64,000 nt of DNA from Trichosporon coremiiforme. Taxonomy: Eukaryota > Basidiomycota > Tremellomycetes > Trichosporonales > Trichosporonaceae. This document shows positions 20,788 through 32,380 of this stretch, piece after piece (within the stretch, counting starts at the first letter, position 1; the number at the start of each line of letters is the position of its first letter). The notes beneath the pieces were generated by a model that made no database searches, had not been told where the DNA came from, and was given only the letters and a program-made list of their open reading frames with translations. A program made the position numbers and the translations under genes. The DNA is taken from assembly GCA_039545355.1 (NCBI GenBank), contig BCJJ01000037.1:50504-114503 (forward strand), in the 5' to 3' direction.

Positions 20788-22319
20788 ATGAACCCCGCAC
20801 TTTCCGACAGCAAGCTCGACGTCGACAGCGAGAAGGGTGAGGTTGCCTTTCTGGAGAGGGAGGAGCTTGGTGATGGCTCTCATGACGCGCAGACAGACGA
20901 CATTGATGCTGGATTCGATCCGGCGTTCGTGCACCGTACAATGCGCAAGGTCGACATGCGCCTCGTCCCTATCCTCGCAGCACTGTACGCCATCTCACTG
21001 ATCGATCGGACCAACCTCGGCCTGGCGCGAGCAGCAAACAACCTCCAGATGGACCGCGACATCGGAACCGGCGAGGGCATGCACTACTCCATCGCAACGT
21101 TGGTGTTCTTTGTCCCGTACATCATTTTCGAGGTGCCTGTAAGCCGATTACAGAGAACAGACGGCGCTGACGGCAGTCGCAAATCGGCCTGCGCAAGTTT
21201 GGCCCGCGCATCTGGCTCGGCGTCGCGACCGTGCTCTGGGGCGTCGCGACGATCGGCATGAGCTGGGTGCCATCCTGGCAAGGCCTGGCCGGTCTTCGCG
21301 CCGTCCTTGGACTGTTTGAGGCGACATTGTTTCCCGGCGCAACCTACCTCATTGCAACGTGGTACCCGCGGCGACAGATGGCGTCTCGAAACGCGCTGTT
21401 CTACCTCACGGCGGCGACCGTGTCGCAGCTGTTCAACCCAGTCGCGTACTGCTTCACGCTGCTGAACGGCGTTCAGGGGCACAGCGGATGGCGCTGGGCG
21501 TTCACGCTGTACGGCATCATCACCGTCATCATCGGTGTCGTTGCATACATCGTCCTCGTTGACTTCCCCGACAAGGCCAAGTTTCTGTCTCTCGAGCAGC
21601 GGGAGCTCGTCAAAGTGCGCATCGAGCGTGACAGGAAAGACAGCGAACCCGACCCCCTGACCTGGCGCAAGGTGCTGGGCTATTCTTGTGAGCTCAAGCT
21701 CTGGGTATTCGGCTTCCTCTTCGGAGTGAGCGCGATCTGCGCCTACTCTTTGGGATATTTCTTGCCGTTCTTGCTCTCGGCCATGGGTTTCAGAAAGAGC
21801 ATCGAGCAGATGCTCCTCGGAGTCCCGGCGTACTTTTACGCGATGATCCCCTCCTGGATCACGGCACAGATCTCTGACCGCCGGCCACACATGCGCGCGT
21901 GGATGTTCGTACTCAACTCGTGCTCCACGCTTGCTGGCACGCTCATGTACTCCCAGATCAAGGGGAACAAGGCGGCGCGCTACGCCGGCGTCTTCCTTAC
22001 GGTGGGCGGATGCCAGAGCAATGTTCCTCTCGTCACGAGCTGGTGCCAGTGCAGCATTCGCGCTCAATCCAAACGTGCTGTCGCTTCCGCTCTGGTCATC
22101 GCGTGGGGTGGCATTGGCGGCATCCTTGCTAGTGTTACGTTCCAGCAGAAGGAAGCAAAGCAGGGTTACCCTACCGGTGTGTGGTTTACTGTGGCAACGA
22201 ACATTGTCGCCATCGTCGCCGCTATCGCACTCAAGTTCTGGATGAGGAGGAGGAACCACAAGGCGGACACGGAGGGTGTCGTCCTTGAGGGTGACCCCAG
22301 TTTCCGGTACCAGGACTGA
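20788..22319 (+). CDS. MFS anion:cation symporter, Dal5/allantoate-permease family
   Basis: Plasma-membrane transporter of the ACS family (allantoate, pantothenate, nicotinate and similar carboxylates). Exons 20788..21138 and 21177..22319 give 497 residues. The cytosolic N-terminus is acidic (about 1-50). It is followed by VDMRLVPILAALYAISLIDRTNLGLARA, the TM1 and first-loop signature of the family. The intron (38 nt) falls in TM2 after IIFEVP, and the protein continues SQIGLRKFGPRIWLG, the typical post-TM2 loop. ATWYPRRQMASRNALFY is the conserved TM4-TM5 loop. The centre and C-terminus show the expected remaining helices. The substrate is not predictable. Confidence 0.92.
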
Positions 22320-22494
22320 GGAGCGAAGCTATTGTTCAGATGAGAATGGTGTGTGCTGTGATTGTATGGATACGTGGTGGAGGCGATTACGTGGTGGCAT
22401 TCAAACGGCTATGTGCTGCAAGTTTTACAAGGAGCGGTTCTCAACACATTACAACTGAGGCTTGATATCTTGAAGGCGGAAGGTACTGTGGCTT

Positions 22495-22770
22495 TTAGTT
22501 GTTCTCGAGGGCGAGAATCCACCCAGCCAGGCCGTATAAATCATCCGCCTCCTCTTGCAGACCAGCATCGCTCTTCTGTTTAGCTGAGTTCTTGACCGCT
22601 GCCGCGAGCCCTGCGCGGAATGCCCAACAGGTGTGGCCGGAGGTGTTGTCATAGGAGAAGTTATACGCAGATAATTTGCCAATAAGCTCGTCGTCCTCAA
22701 TGCAGGGTTTACCAGTGATTGGTGCGGCTGCTGCGATTGATGCGAGAAGGAGGATAGCGGTGAGTCTCAT
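22495..22770 (-). CDS. Small secreted protein, 91 residues (family A)
   Basis: Single-exon secreted protein. The signal peptide is about MRLTAILLLASIAAA (1-15). The mature part of about 75 residues has two Cys (KPCIEDDEL and GHTCWAFRAGL) and an acidic, helical C-terminal half (EEADDLYGLAGWILALENN). A TATAAAAG box lies at 22846-22853 on this strand, 76 bases before the ATG. The GxxCxxFRA element is shared with the secreted protein at 25855, so the two are probably paralogues. No known domain is recognised; it could be an effector-like or cell-surface protein. Confidence 0.65.
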   Translation of the reverse strand: MRLTAILLLASIAAAAPITGKPCIEDDELIGKLSAYNFSYDNTSGHTCWAFRAGLAAAVKNSAKQKSDAGLQEEADDLYGLAGWILALENN

Positions 22771-22845
22771 GGTTCAGTCGAATGCGAAAAGGCGAGAGCT
22801 GTTTGTTGGCGGTGAATGTCGATGTCGGAGAGCGGCCAAGGTATG

Positions 22846-22853
22846 CTTTTATA
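22846..22853 (-). promoter_or_regulatory. TATA box of small secreted protein gene
   Basis: TATAAAAG on the minus strand, 76 bases upstream of the ATG at 22770. The match is perfect and the position suitable. Confidence 0.6.
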
Positions 22854-25732
22854 CTTCGGACATCACGTCCGTCAGTCTGTTAAACGTCCAAGTGATTAAG
22901 ATTACTTCAGAACCTCTCGTTGCAGTGCATGAGTGTGGAGACATGAAGAACGTCAAGTCAAAGCAACTTAGGCCACATGATCACAAGAGCTCAGCGAGGC
23001 TTCTTTCACAGCCACAGGGGGCCCAGGAGCGATCCAGAGCTCTGTAGGTGTCTCGGCTGTGCATTTTGAAACACGGTCTCCATCTGCTAAGCACCGCTGT
23101 GCAGAGAACCCAACTCGGGCGGTGCACACACATGTGCATCCGTCGGCGTGGTGGCTGATCGGTGATCCGGACCGAAGACCTTATCTTCAGCCGTAATTCA
23201 CCGATCGCGTCTCAAGGTCGCACCTCCCGATCCTTATGTTGCATTCGTTCACTCGCCAAAGCTCTACGCTGCTGTGTTCCGCATGGCGCTATTCTCACTC
23301 TCATTTCCTTGAGCTGTACTCCCAGCATGGTGCACCTGTGAAAAGCAAAACGCCCAGAGCGCTTAGACGAGGAGTTGTCGTTGCGAGTTGTTGATGCAGT
23401 AGTCACGATGCTCGGCATCATCGATGTATGAGCTTATGTCCGCTCCTGCCGAGCTGGACCACCGTCATCTTTCGAACCTTGACTCTGACCCCAGCGAATT
23501 GCAAGGTTTTGCAATAGCAGGCATCGGAAGACTACTTGTTCGCCAGATCGACTCGAGACAAGCCGCCGCAGCCGCCTTGCACAGGTTCAGGGCTTCCGAA
23601 TGCGGTCATGTAAGTAAGACCGCTAGTGTCAACGATCGAAAGTCACGATAAAATCCGTCGAAAATGCAGCTGGTCACGAGGCCACGAGACGCAGGGCTGC
23701 AAAGTGCTTAACAAGTCGAGAACACAACGATAACGGACGGCCTGAAACATGAAACGGCCGGCATCCACTGCACTTCACTTGGGGACTGGAAGCGAGACAA
23801 TGCCGGACACCGCCAGCGAAGGAACAGACTCAGGGCTCCGCACAATCCTCGGTAATGACCTTTGAGCATGGGCCGGAAACACAATCATCTGATGAGAATT
23901 GCCCGATACGTGTGGTAGGTGCTCTGTAACACAGCAAGGAAAGGCTGCCGTTCGCTCCCTTTCCCTCCCTAAAATGAACCTCTGTATACTGTCCAACATT
24001 GCGCTGTATCTCCAACAGGGAAGAGGCCGTCCCCGAGACTGATGAGCATCAATCACATTGAGGCACATTTAGGTGGGAAGTCAAAGAAGTCGCATTTGAT
24101 AATCCTGTCCAGTCGGCGCCGGAGTAAGGGTATGCCAAGAATTGAAGCAAGAGGCACTGTTGAACTGTGTGCTTGCGAGCACCGCGCCTTCGGTGGAATC
24201 GTCACCGATCGGCGATCAGATCATCGACACTTGCGATCTGCGCCGCCTTGCCCAAGGCAATCGCGTTTGCGTATTGCCATGCACTCGTCTGCAACGTTCA
24301 ATATTACGGTAGCTGCGTCTCCTGATGTGTTCAGGAACGCATCTGCGAGGGGTAACAGCCCCGGCCCTGCTCAACGCCATGACTTCAGAGTGAGCCCGCG
24401 GCAGAGCGCAAGGAATGGAGCACTTAGGAGCCAACATTTTCGCCTGGTTCAACTCCACCGGTTACCCCATGCGATGGAGAGGGCTTCAGCATGTGCTTTG
24501 TAGCTCGGAAGCAAGGTCTGAGGGCGGGTACATTCAGTTGTGCCCGTCTGCAATCATCACATGGACTCATGGACTCACCCCTAGGACCAGGAGGTTGCTC
24601 TCCATATCGCGGTAAATGTATATCCTCTCGCCTGAAATGTCTCATAACGCTGGGCAGCAGTGCCAGTGCCGATGTCGTTCGTAACATTGCCGCTTGCAGA
24701 TTGCGGCCAGCGATGCCTCTCGCACAAGACTTACTGTATCAGAACCCACTCTGTCAGCGGGGTGAGCCGGTTCTCATGACTTCAAGCAGAGGCTACGAGC
24801 GCCGCATATCAGTAAGAGAGGTCCCTGCCACTCTTTCGTAACGGACCACGGTGCCAAGGTTGGCAATAGTCGCACTGGAAGCGCAGCTCCTCACGCGAGA
24901 CTTCCTGCAATCCCCGCCACATTGACACCCTCGCCATCGAGTGCTCGTCATGTGTTCGATGTTCAGGCGCGGAAGGAGCCCGAGGAGCGAAAAGTAGGTA
25001 CAGTGTGATCTTGTCCCATGACCCAACTCCGCGATCGGTCTCGGCAACCATGGCCGCGTGACAACGGGCGATGTAACACCCCTTGGCTCCGCTAGGTCCG
25101 AGACACAGACAGGCATGAGCTTGCTATTGTCATGACTTTGGGATCCCTGTCCGGACAAGTGAAAGGCTGGAGAGTGGGAGTGGAGCACAGTGCCACAACC
25201 GGACCCATCTCGAATATTTTGGCTTTACAGTAGTCGCCGATCGCGACGTCGCAACATTGCGGCACGCTCCAGACTTACCCCTCTTTGAAACGTCGGTGAT
25301 GCAATGAGCACTGCCATGCGCAGCTGGTGCTGCCATGTGCTGCTGCTGCATGACGGAGGAAGAGCCGCGCGCGATGGTCCGGCGTGCCGACGATGCTTCC
25401 TGGAACTCCGTTGATACCAGGCACCTCCGCCGTCATGTGAGGATGGGCATGCCGCCATGCCCGCCCGTAGCAACATGAGACACCACGAGACGCCACACGA
25501 GACGCGTGAGACGCGTGAGACGTCGCGGGTAGGTGCCAGCACAGCCTCCAGCGTCATAGGCGAGACTTGAGTGGAGCGACGGGGTAGCTGTCTCCCATGC
25601 ATGGTGAGTGGCGAAGTGGGTGTGGCGAAACGTCGAGAACGATGCGCACTTGGTGGGTCTCGCGCTGAAGCACCTCGCTGCTGCTCAGACAATCTCTCCA
25701 ACACTGCTAGTGGCAAGCTCGTCCTGGAAAGG

Positions 25733-25740
25733 TATAAAAG
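25733..25740 (+). promoter_or_regulatory. TATA box of small secreted protein gene
   Basis: TATAAAAG 115 bases upstream of the ATG at 25855, followed by a CA-rich leader (ACAACAACAAACCAACATG) typical of highly expressed genes. Confidence 0.65.
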
Positions 25741-25854
25741 ACGACCTAAAACAGGTCTTTCGAGAGCCCAACGCACCGACTCTCGACTGCAAACTCCTCC
25801 CCGAAACTCCAAGCGCCTTACCACCGTCCTATAACTCCACAACAACAAACCAAC

Positions 25855-26124
25855 ATGAAGTTCACCACCACCGCCCTCATCGCCGCCTTCGCCGCCACCG
25901 CCGCGGCCGATACCTGCTTCCCCTCCTGGATCTGCGACAGCATCGGTGCCGAGGGCTTCTCTTGTGACAGCGGCGACTGTCGCTCGTTCCGCGCCTCGGT
26001 CCGTGACCAGCTGTACGCCGGCGCCGGCATCATGTTCAGTAACGGCGACGACGCGAGCCGCGCCGTTGCGGAGCGCAAACTCGCCGCTGCGAACGCGGTC
26101 AACAACTACATCAATGGCAACTAA
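25855..26124 (+). CDS. Small secreted cysteine-containing protein, 89 residues (family A)
   Basis: Single exon. The signal peptide is MKFTTTALIAAFAATAAA (1-18). The mature protein of about 71 residues has four Cys in the pattern C-x5-C-x9-C-x3-C near its start (DTCFPSWICDSIG, then FSCDSGDCRSFRAS), followed by a helical tail (AVAERKLAAANAVNNYING). It has a strong TATA box and leader context. The same C-x5-C-x9-C spacing occurs in the degenerate frame at 26410-26790, and a CxxFRA element is shared with the protein at 22495. No known domain is recognised. Confidence 0.8.
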   Translation: MKFTTTALIAAFAATAAADTCFPSWICDSIGAEGFSCDSGDCRSFRASVRDQLYAGAGIMFSNGDDASRAVAERKLAAANAVNNYINGN

Positions 26125-26409
26125 ATAGATTGGTCCTAACAACGCCTTGTACTGTAGCTTGTGGACGTCTCCGGACTCTTCAACAGGGTGGCCGGGATGC
26201 CACGCTCGTCATGGTTTTGTATCTCGTCTCTATGAACACGTGCTGTTGCTTGTTACATCTTTTTGCCAGGGCGCCGGCTTAGCAGCCATACGCCGCTGTT
26301 CCCATCTGACTTAGCAACTGACTTCACCATTCGCAATGCGCCCCGATCGCTGCAGGTAAGAAGCGGCTAGGAAGCATCTCAGAAGTCTGCACGACAACTA
26401 CAGCTATAA

Positions 26410-26790
26410 CCTCAGCCAGCGATCTTTATCCACCGCCCGCGAAATATCCAGCTATGGATAGTCAGCGCTGTCGCTCTCACCTCTCCCGCGATCTCCACCG
26501 CCTTAGCGGGACGTTTCGACACCCCCAAGACCCACGACAACAGGTGCATCCCTGCTGGGCTCTGCGAAGAGGTCGAACACGAGGGCCTCGGCTGCGGCGA
26601 CCGTGGCCCGGAATGCTGCAACTACGCAAATTGGGTCACAGACAAGCTTCAAAAGGATGGCCGGAACCTTCGCGGTTTGCTCTGGGAAGATCACTGGGTT
26701 CGCAAGATCAAAAGTCAATCTGTCTATAATCCACCCACGCTTCGCCGGCAAGCTCAAAGCCACAGTGTCGAGCTGTTTGGATATCTCTGA
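26410..26790 (+). pseudogene. Degenerate or start-less copy of the small secreted protein family
   Basis: One frame is open from 26410 to a TGA at 26788-26790. It reads like a secreted protein: hydrophobic LWIVSAVALTSPAISTALA, then GRFDTPKTHDNRCIPAGLC and EEVEHEGLGCGDRGPECC, NYANWVTDKL. The Cys spacing C-x5-C-x9-C is identical to the protein at 25855, and WVTDKL aligns with its SVRDQL. No in-frame ATG exists, and the only nearby candidate first exon (ATG at 26336 with a GTAAGA donor at 26356) joins in the wrong phase to every acceptor. The last about 30 residues no longer resemble the family. It is called a probable pseudogene, though an undetected upstream exon remains possible. Confidence 0.45.
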
Positions 26791-27312
26791 TGGAAAGGAA
26801 CGGGGTTCGTACTTATTGTCTTTCGGCGCGGTTGTAAGTCCAGCTGAAAGAGAGGCTGCAGTCCCCGGCCCGGAAACTACTGGTATGCAGGTCGGCCAGT
26901 CGGTTCTCCCCTGTTGCTGACGCACGGTTGGCGGAAACAACATCTGCGTCCGTTCGCAACGAGCCGATTGTGTGCGAGCTTGACGACCGTATCAGTGAGC
27001 CATGTCCCCGGATTTGAATGCACTACTGGCACCTCTCTGCTTCCGCCTGGCACCGTTGACACCGTCCCCGCGTCCCGACTTGACAACGGCGCATGTTGCG
27101 CCGGTCTCAACAGCATATCGGAATCAGAGTCTGAACGAACGGTCGTGGGCCGTGCCCACTGAGCCCCGGAACGATCATGGAAAGCGGTGCTCGGTGGCCC
27201 CGAAGTCGGGTAGGAGAGCGCGGCGCAGAGGCAAACGTGCTGTGGCGGACGAGCAGCTGAGTCAAGCTCCGCCTCCCTGTCTTATCATAGGCGCTGCTGG
27301 GAACCTCCCTCC

Positions 27313-27438
<126 letters not shown>

Positions 27439-28876
27439 CCCGCCCGCGCCCATCGCCGCGTAGTCTGAAAGCAAAGTCGCATGGGGTGCTTTATCGGCTG
27501 CGCCTAGACTCTGGCTCAGACAGTATGCAGCAGCCGATGATTCCGTCAGCTCCAGCTCTCCGCGATGACAACGGTGTTTAGGCTCTCCGTCTGAACTCGG
27601 CCTAGTTCGAACGTTCTGCTCCGGCCTCTGGACGCATCGTTGGGAGGCTGGGAGTGCTGCGAGAGTCGCTTCGAGGCTAAGACGACTGTGGTTCGCGATT
27701 TTCTCCAGCGAATCCCGGCTGGGAGACCATTTAAGCGCCGGAAACGTATGGCAGCGGCGACGTCAGTTTGATTCGTACAGCAGAGATGAGCCACATGGTG
27801 CTACCTGATAGTTGCGGAGCGCCATGTCATTTCGCGTCGCGTCGCTCATGTCATGACGCGTGCACTGGCGTACGTAGGTTCCGGTCCCTTAGGACACATG
27901 ATGGTTCTGCAGGTCAGTGAAGGTGTGAGCGTGGACCGTGAAGCGAGAGTGACCGAGGTGATCCGGAATCTTGGGACCGGCAAGTCGGTGATTAACTGGC
28001 GCAGAAGCAAGCCGGCGCAGCGCCCAGCGAGGAACGCTTTCTGTGCTTCTCTTGCGGGGTCCGACAAGCGTGTGCGTGGGGTACCGCGGGCTGCCGTAAC
28101 GCCAAGAGGGGTAAGTGCCTAGCTACTGCTTTCAGAGGGGGATGCAAGGGTCGTCTCGGATGCTCTCTGTTCTGTTCTGCGATGATGGCGGGGATGGGAT
28201 GGGATTGAATGATTCAGAACAGAGAGAGAGCGAAAGGGGTGAATGGAGGGCGGATGGCCGAAAATAGCAAGAGTGAGCAAGGAATGGTTTGCATGGGATC
28301 CGATTCGCTGCCGAAGCCAGAGTGCGATGGCTTGTCGATCGAACTCTCATGTTTTCGTGTCCTGGCGCGTCTCGAGCCAGGCCAGGCAGGGAGGAATTCC
28401 TGAGGGCCCACTGGGAGGGTGACGTCAATGCACATTCACGTGACCTCACTGCGGGCTGAGGACTGAGGGCCATGGGCCAAACATTCAGTCGCCGCAGGCC
28501 GGCGGCCGCCAGCGGTAGCAGTCCGGGTCGGCAGCTCGGAGCCTCTGCCTCGGCGCGCATGCCCAAGAGCAATCCAAGCTGCAGTCCAAGGTTGCAGCCG
28601 GCCTAAGGGGCAAGGGGGAAGGACCCAGGCACGCAGCCTTGGCATGGCCATCCACCCTAGCCACCCTCTCATACCTCACTCTCTCAGTCCGGAAAACAAA
28701 GTTGCCATCCTCGATCCTACACTCACACACACACAATCCTGCCATACACCGCACACCGTTACAACTCACCAACCTCTTTTCCACATCCCATAATCGACAT
28801 CCTCATCTTCCTCCTTGCATCCATCCACCCGCCCTTCTCCATCAGCTTCTAACCCCGCCGTCCATCCACCTCCATC

Positions 28877-31506
28877 ATGTGAGCGCACCCCCTCTTATCG
28901 TCCTGACAACAGGGATACCACCGGCTGGAGAGAGAAGCGCCGCGAGGAGCGTTTCAACCGCCAGGCGGCCCAGGACGCTCACTCGTCCTACTACAAGCAT
29001 CCCGCCCTCCATGCTAGCAGCTACATGCCCTACCACCGCGAGGCCGACCCCGATGCCAACCAGCAGGCTCAGCCCTACGACCCCTGCCACCCCGGCCAAC
29101 AGGGCCAGCCCGGCCAACAGGGCCAGCCCGGCCAACCCGGTCAGCCCGGCGCCGCGCAGGTGCCCCCGACACGCCGCAGCAGCCAGAGCTCGCAGAGCCT
29201 GCTCGAGCGATACTCGTCTCACGGCTCACAGGAGGGCAAGGACGAGAAGTCGCCTTACTCGGCGCCTGGTCCTAGTGTGGCCGACATCGAGGGTGCCGGA
29301 CAGGCCGGAGGCGCTAGTGCCATGCAGCCGCACATCCAGTTCATGTGAGTCATCTACCCGCCCAGGTAGTCGCGGGCGCGAGGCGTGGGTGTACAGCCTC
29401 TTGCGTCCGTGCACGCCATGCCTATGCACACCATGCACACACTGACACGCAGGTGTGGCCCCCTCCTCAACTACTACTCGGTCGTGAATGGCGTCTGGCA
29501 CGGCGCCGCACTTGTCGTCACCGCCGACAAGGGCTCAGTCCTCAGCCCTCCGCCGTACCTCACGCTCTCGCTCGGCGGCGCTTCCGAGAAGATCGGCGGG
29601 CAGTGCATCCTGACGTACAACGATGTGACGCAGGGACCGTGCTCCTTCTGGCGCTTCATGATCCAGATTCCCCTCCAGGACCACGAGGCCCTGGTCAGCT
29701 ACTCGATCAACGGCGGTGCCGAGCTGTCCTTCTTCGTCCCCGCCCGCGGGCAGAACATGCGTTGGGTTGCGCACTCGTGCAACGGCTTCTCGGGCGGTGT
29801 CAACCAGGAGGAGTTCAAGGGCAAGTACGACACGGGCTTCTCGCCCCTCTGGGAGGATGTCCTCACCAAGCACTCGGAGCAGCCGTACCACTGCATGGTC
29901 GGTGGAGGCGACCAGCTCTACTGCGACGCCATCACGAAGGAGAAGGAGCTGCAGTCGTGGATCAACGCCAAAAGCCGCAAGGACAAGGTCAACCACGCTC
30001 TCACCGACGACATGAAGATCGCGATCGACCGCTTCTACTTCAACCACTACTGCAAGTCGTTCCGCAGCAGCGCGTTCGCCAAGGCTAACTCGACCATCCC
30101 CATGGTTAACATGCTCGACGACCACGACCTGATTGACGGTTTCGGTACGTACGACGACGAGACGATGGCGAGCCCCGTCTTCTCCTACATCGGCACGCGC
30201 GGCTACTTCTGGTTCCTCGCGTTCCAGCTGTTCACCGTCGACGCGATCGACGGGCAGGGTGACGGCCCCGCCAACCACCCAATCCCGTCTATGCTCATCG
30301 GCGAGGTCGGTCCGTGGCTCCAGGGCCAACGTTCGCACTCGCTCATCACGTACCTCGGCCCCAAGGTCGCGATGCTGCTCCTCGACTGCCGTGCGGAGCG
30401 TCGCCTCACGCAGATTGTCTCGCCCAAGACGTACCAGAAGGCGTTCAACGCAATCGCGCAGCTCCCGCAGACTGTCGAGCAGGTTGTCATCCAGCTCGGC
30501 GTGCCGATCGCTTACCCGCGCATGTCCTTCCTCGAGCACTTCCTCGAGTACAAGTGGAATCCGATCACGATGCTCGCGCGCCGCAACGCGCTCGGCCTAG
30601 GCAGCTTTGTCAACAAGTTTGACCAGAGCGCCGAGCTCCTCGACGACCTGAACGACCACTGGTGCGCGAACACGCACAAGAAGGAGCGTAACTGGCTCGT
30701 GCTCGAGATGCAGCGCATCGCCCGCACGCAGAACGTTCGCATCACCTTCCTTTCTGGCGACGTCCACCTTGCCGCCGTCGGCAAGCTCTTCACGCACAAG
30801 CGCAAGCTGCGCACCCCCGTCACGCCCGAGCAGGACCACCGGTACATGCTCAACGTAATCTCATCGGCCATCGTCAACACACCCCCGCCGGCGGGCGCCG
30901 CCAAGATGGTCTCAATTCTCGCCGGCCACAAGCATCGTACGCTGCACCGCAAGAAGACGGACGAGACGATGCTGCCCATCTTCAACAAGGACACGGACGG
31001 CTCGACGCTCAAGCGCCCCTTCATCCTTGCGCGCCGTAATTACGCGAGCATTGACTACCTCGACAACGGCGCTTTGCGCTTTGACATTCGCGTCGAGCGC
31101 GAGCAGGGCGCGGGCGAGACGGTTAGCTACCCGTGCGAGTCGCCGCCCCCGCGCTACCTCGCGAACAAGAGCGTCACCTCCACGAGCACGAGCCCTGTCA
31201 CGCCCACGGCCGGTCGCTTCGCTAACAACGACGACATCAGTGTCGTGTCGGGTGCGCCTCAAAGCTTTGCGCCCTCGACGAACGGCGGCAGCGCGACCAA
31301 CCTCGCCGGCCTCGCCCAGGCTCAGCGCCGCGAGCAGGAAAAATACAGTAGCGCCCACGCACACGCGCAAAAAGTCGACGAGGCCTTTGGCCGCGGCGCC
31401 GAGCCCAATCCTGTCAACGCGCACAACCCCGCCGACCAGGCATACGAGCATGCCCAGCCCGGCCAGTCGAACCAGCAGTACGCCCAGCAGCAGCAGCCGG
31501 GACACT

Positions 31507-31545
<39 letters not shown>

Positions 31546-31889
31546 GGCAATACCAGCAGCAGCAACCCGGTCAGTACCAGCAGCACCCCGCCCAGCAGCA
31601 GCAGCAGTATGCCCAGCAGTCCGGTATCCCTGCCGGCCAGCAGGGGTACGCCCAGCCCGCTGGACAGCCGCAGCAGTTCCAGCAGTCGTCGTACCAGTCT
31701 GCCGGAGCGTACGGACAGGACTCGTACGCCCAGCAGGGAGGTGCCCTCAACCACGCCGCGCCCCAGCAGGGCTACGCTCAGAACCAGAGTTATGCGCAGC
31801 CGACAGAGTACGCTCAGCAGCCTGGCGCGCAGGCGCTGCAAAACGTGGGTGCGCTGAACCACGCTGCCCAGGCGCAGGGCAAGTACTAA
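28877..31889 (+). CDS. PhoD-like phosphatase-domain protein with polyglutamine tail
   Basis: Fungal protein with a PhoD-type (alkaline phosphatase D/phospholipase-like) metallophosphoesterase domain. Exons 28877..28878, 28913..29344 and 29453..31889 give 956 residues. The first coding exon is only AT, so the ATG is completed after a 34-nt intron (GTGAGC to CCTGACAACAG). The second intron splits another ATG codon (QFM-CGPLLNYY). The domain shows FMCGPLLNYYSVV, MLDDHDLIDGFGTYDD, FSYIGTRGYFWF and the metal-binding LSGDVHLAAVG. The C-terminus is disordered with a Q12 tract and Tyr/Gln/Gly-rich repeats. If the first intron is not used, translation could start at ATG 29024. Confidence 0.85.
31509..31544 (+). 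repeat. CAG microsatellite (12 units) encoding polyglutamine
   Basis: Twelve perfect CAG codons inside the PhoD-protein tail, within a longer Gln-rich region. Length polymorphism is likely and would not shift the frame. Confidence 0.95.
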
Positions 31890-32380
31890 GAGAAAAACAC
31901 CGAGATACCCGGACACACCATACCCACTTTCACCTGGTCTGCAATCACCATAGGACCCCCTTAATCAAGAGCAATCATATCTATAGTCCTCTACCCCTCG
32001 GCTTACTCGCCGCCATTATGCAAAAGGATGCACGACTGCTACGTATCAGGAACCAGAGTCGCGTGCGATGAGCGTTGCTTCGATGCATCGATGCGGCGTG
32101 TAGAGCGAGTGGGTGCATGAAGGGTGCGGCGGTGTCTGTGCGGTGCCTCGTGGGATCCGGACACTCCGGTGCCTGAAGGCGCACTGAGAGCCGGGCGGGG
32201 GCTGCGAGCCTACCAGCGTCATCGGATGAGGCCGGCCAGTGGCCAGCGGTGACGCCCTGCCCCGCCCCCGCAAGCGCAAGCGCTGATGAGTGCACCGCGT
32301 GTTGACACGACGCCTTGCTCGCTTTCCTCATCCATCGTCCCTCGAGCCTACATTCTCGAGACTAGCTCAGGAGCATTCTT
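31890..32380 (+). other. Intergenic between PhoD and PRD1 genes
   Basis: 491 bases holding the 3' region of the PhoD gene and the PRD1 promoter. No gene is supported. Confidence 0.5.

Larger units (their letters stand above)
22771..25854. other. Gene-poor region between two small secreted protein genes
   Basis: About 3.1 kb with no supportable gene on either strand. The open frames are short, without strong codon bias and without splice structure. The two ends hold promoters (TATAAAAG boxes at 22846 and 25733). Confidence 0.45.

Noticed and set aside
26336..26451. Upstream exon (ATG 26336, GTAAGA) for the secreted-protein copy at 26410
   Set aside because: Exon length leaves phase 2, which fits none of the acceptors before 26452.
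27853..28122. 89-residue plus-strand frame followed by a GTAAGT
   Set aside because: No continuation exon in phase and no recognisable features.
29535..30539. 334-residue minus-strand frame opposite the PhoD gene
   Set aside because: Mirror of conserved PhoD coding; Arg/Glu/Val-rich without motifs.
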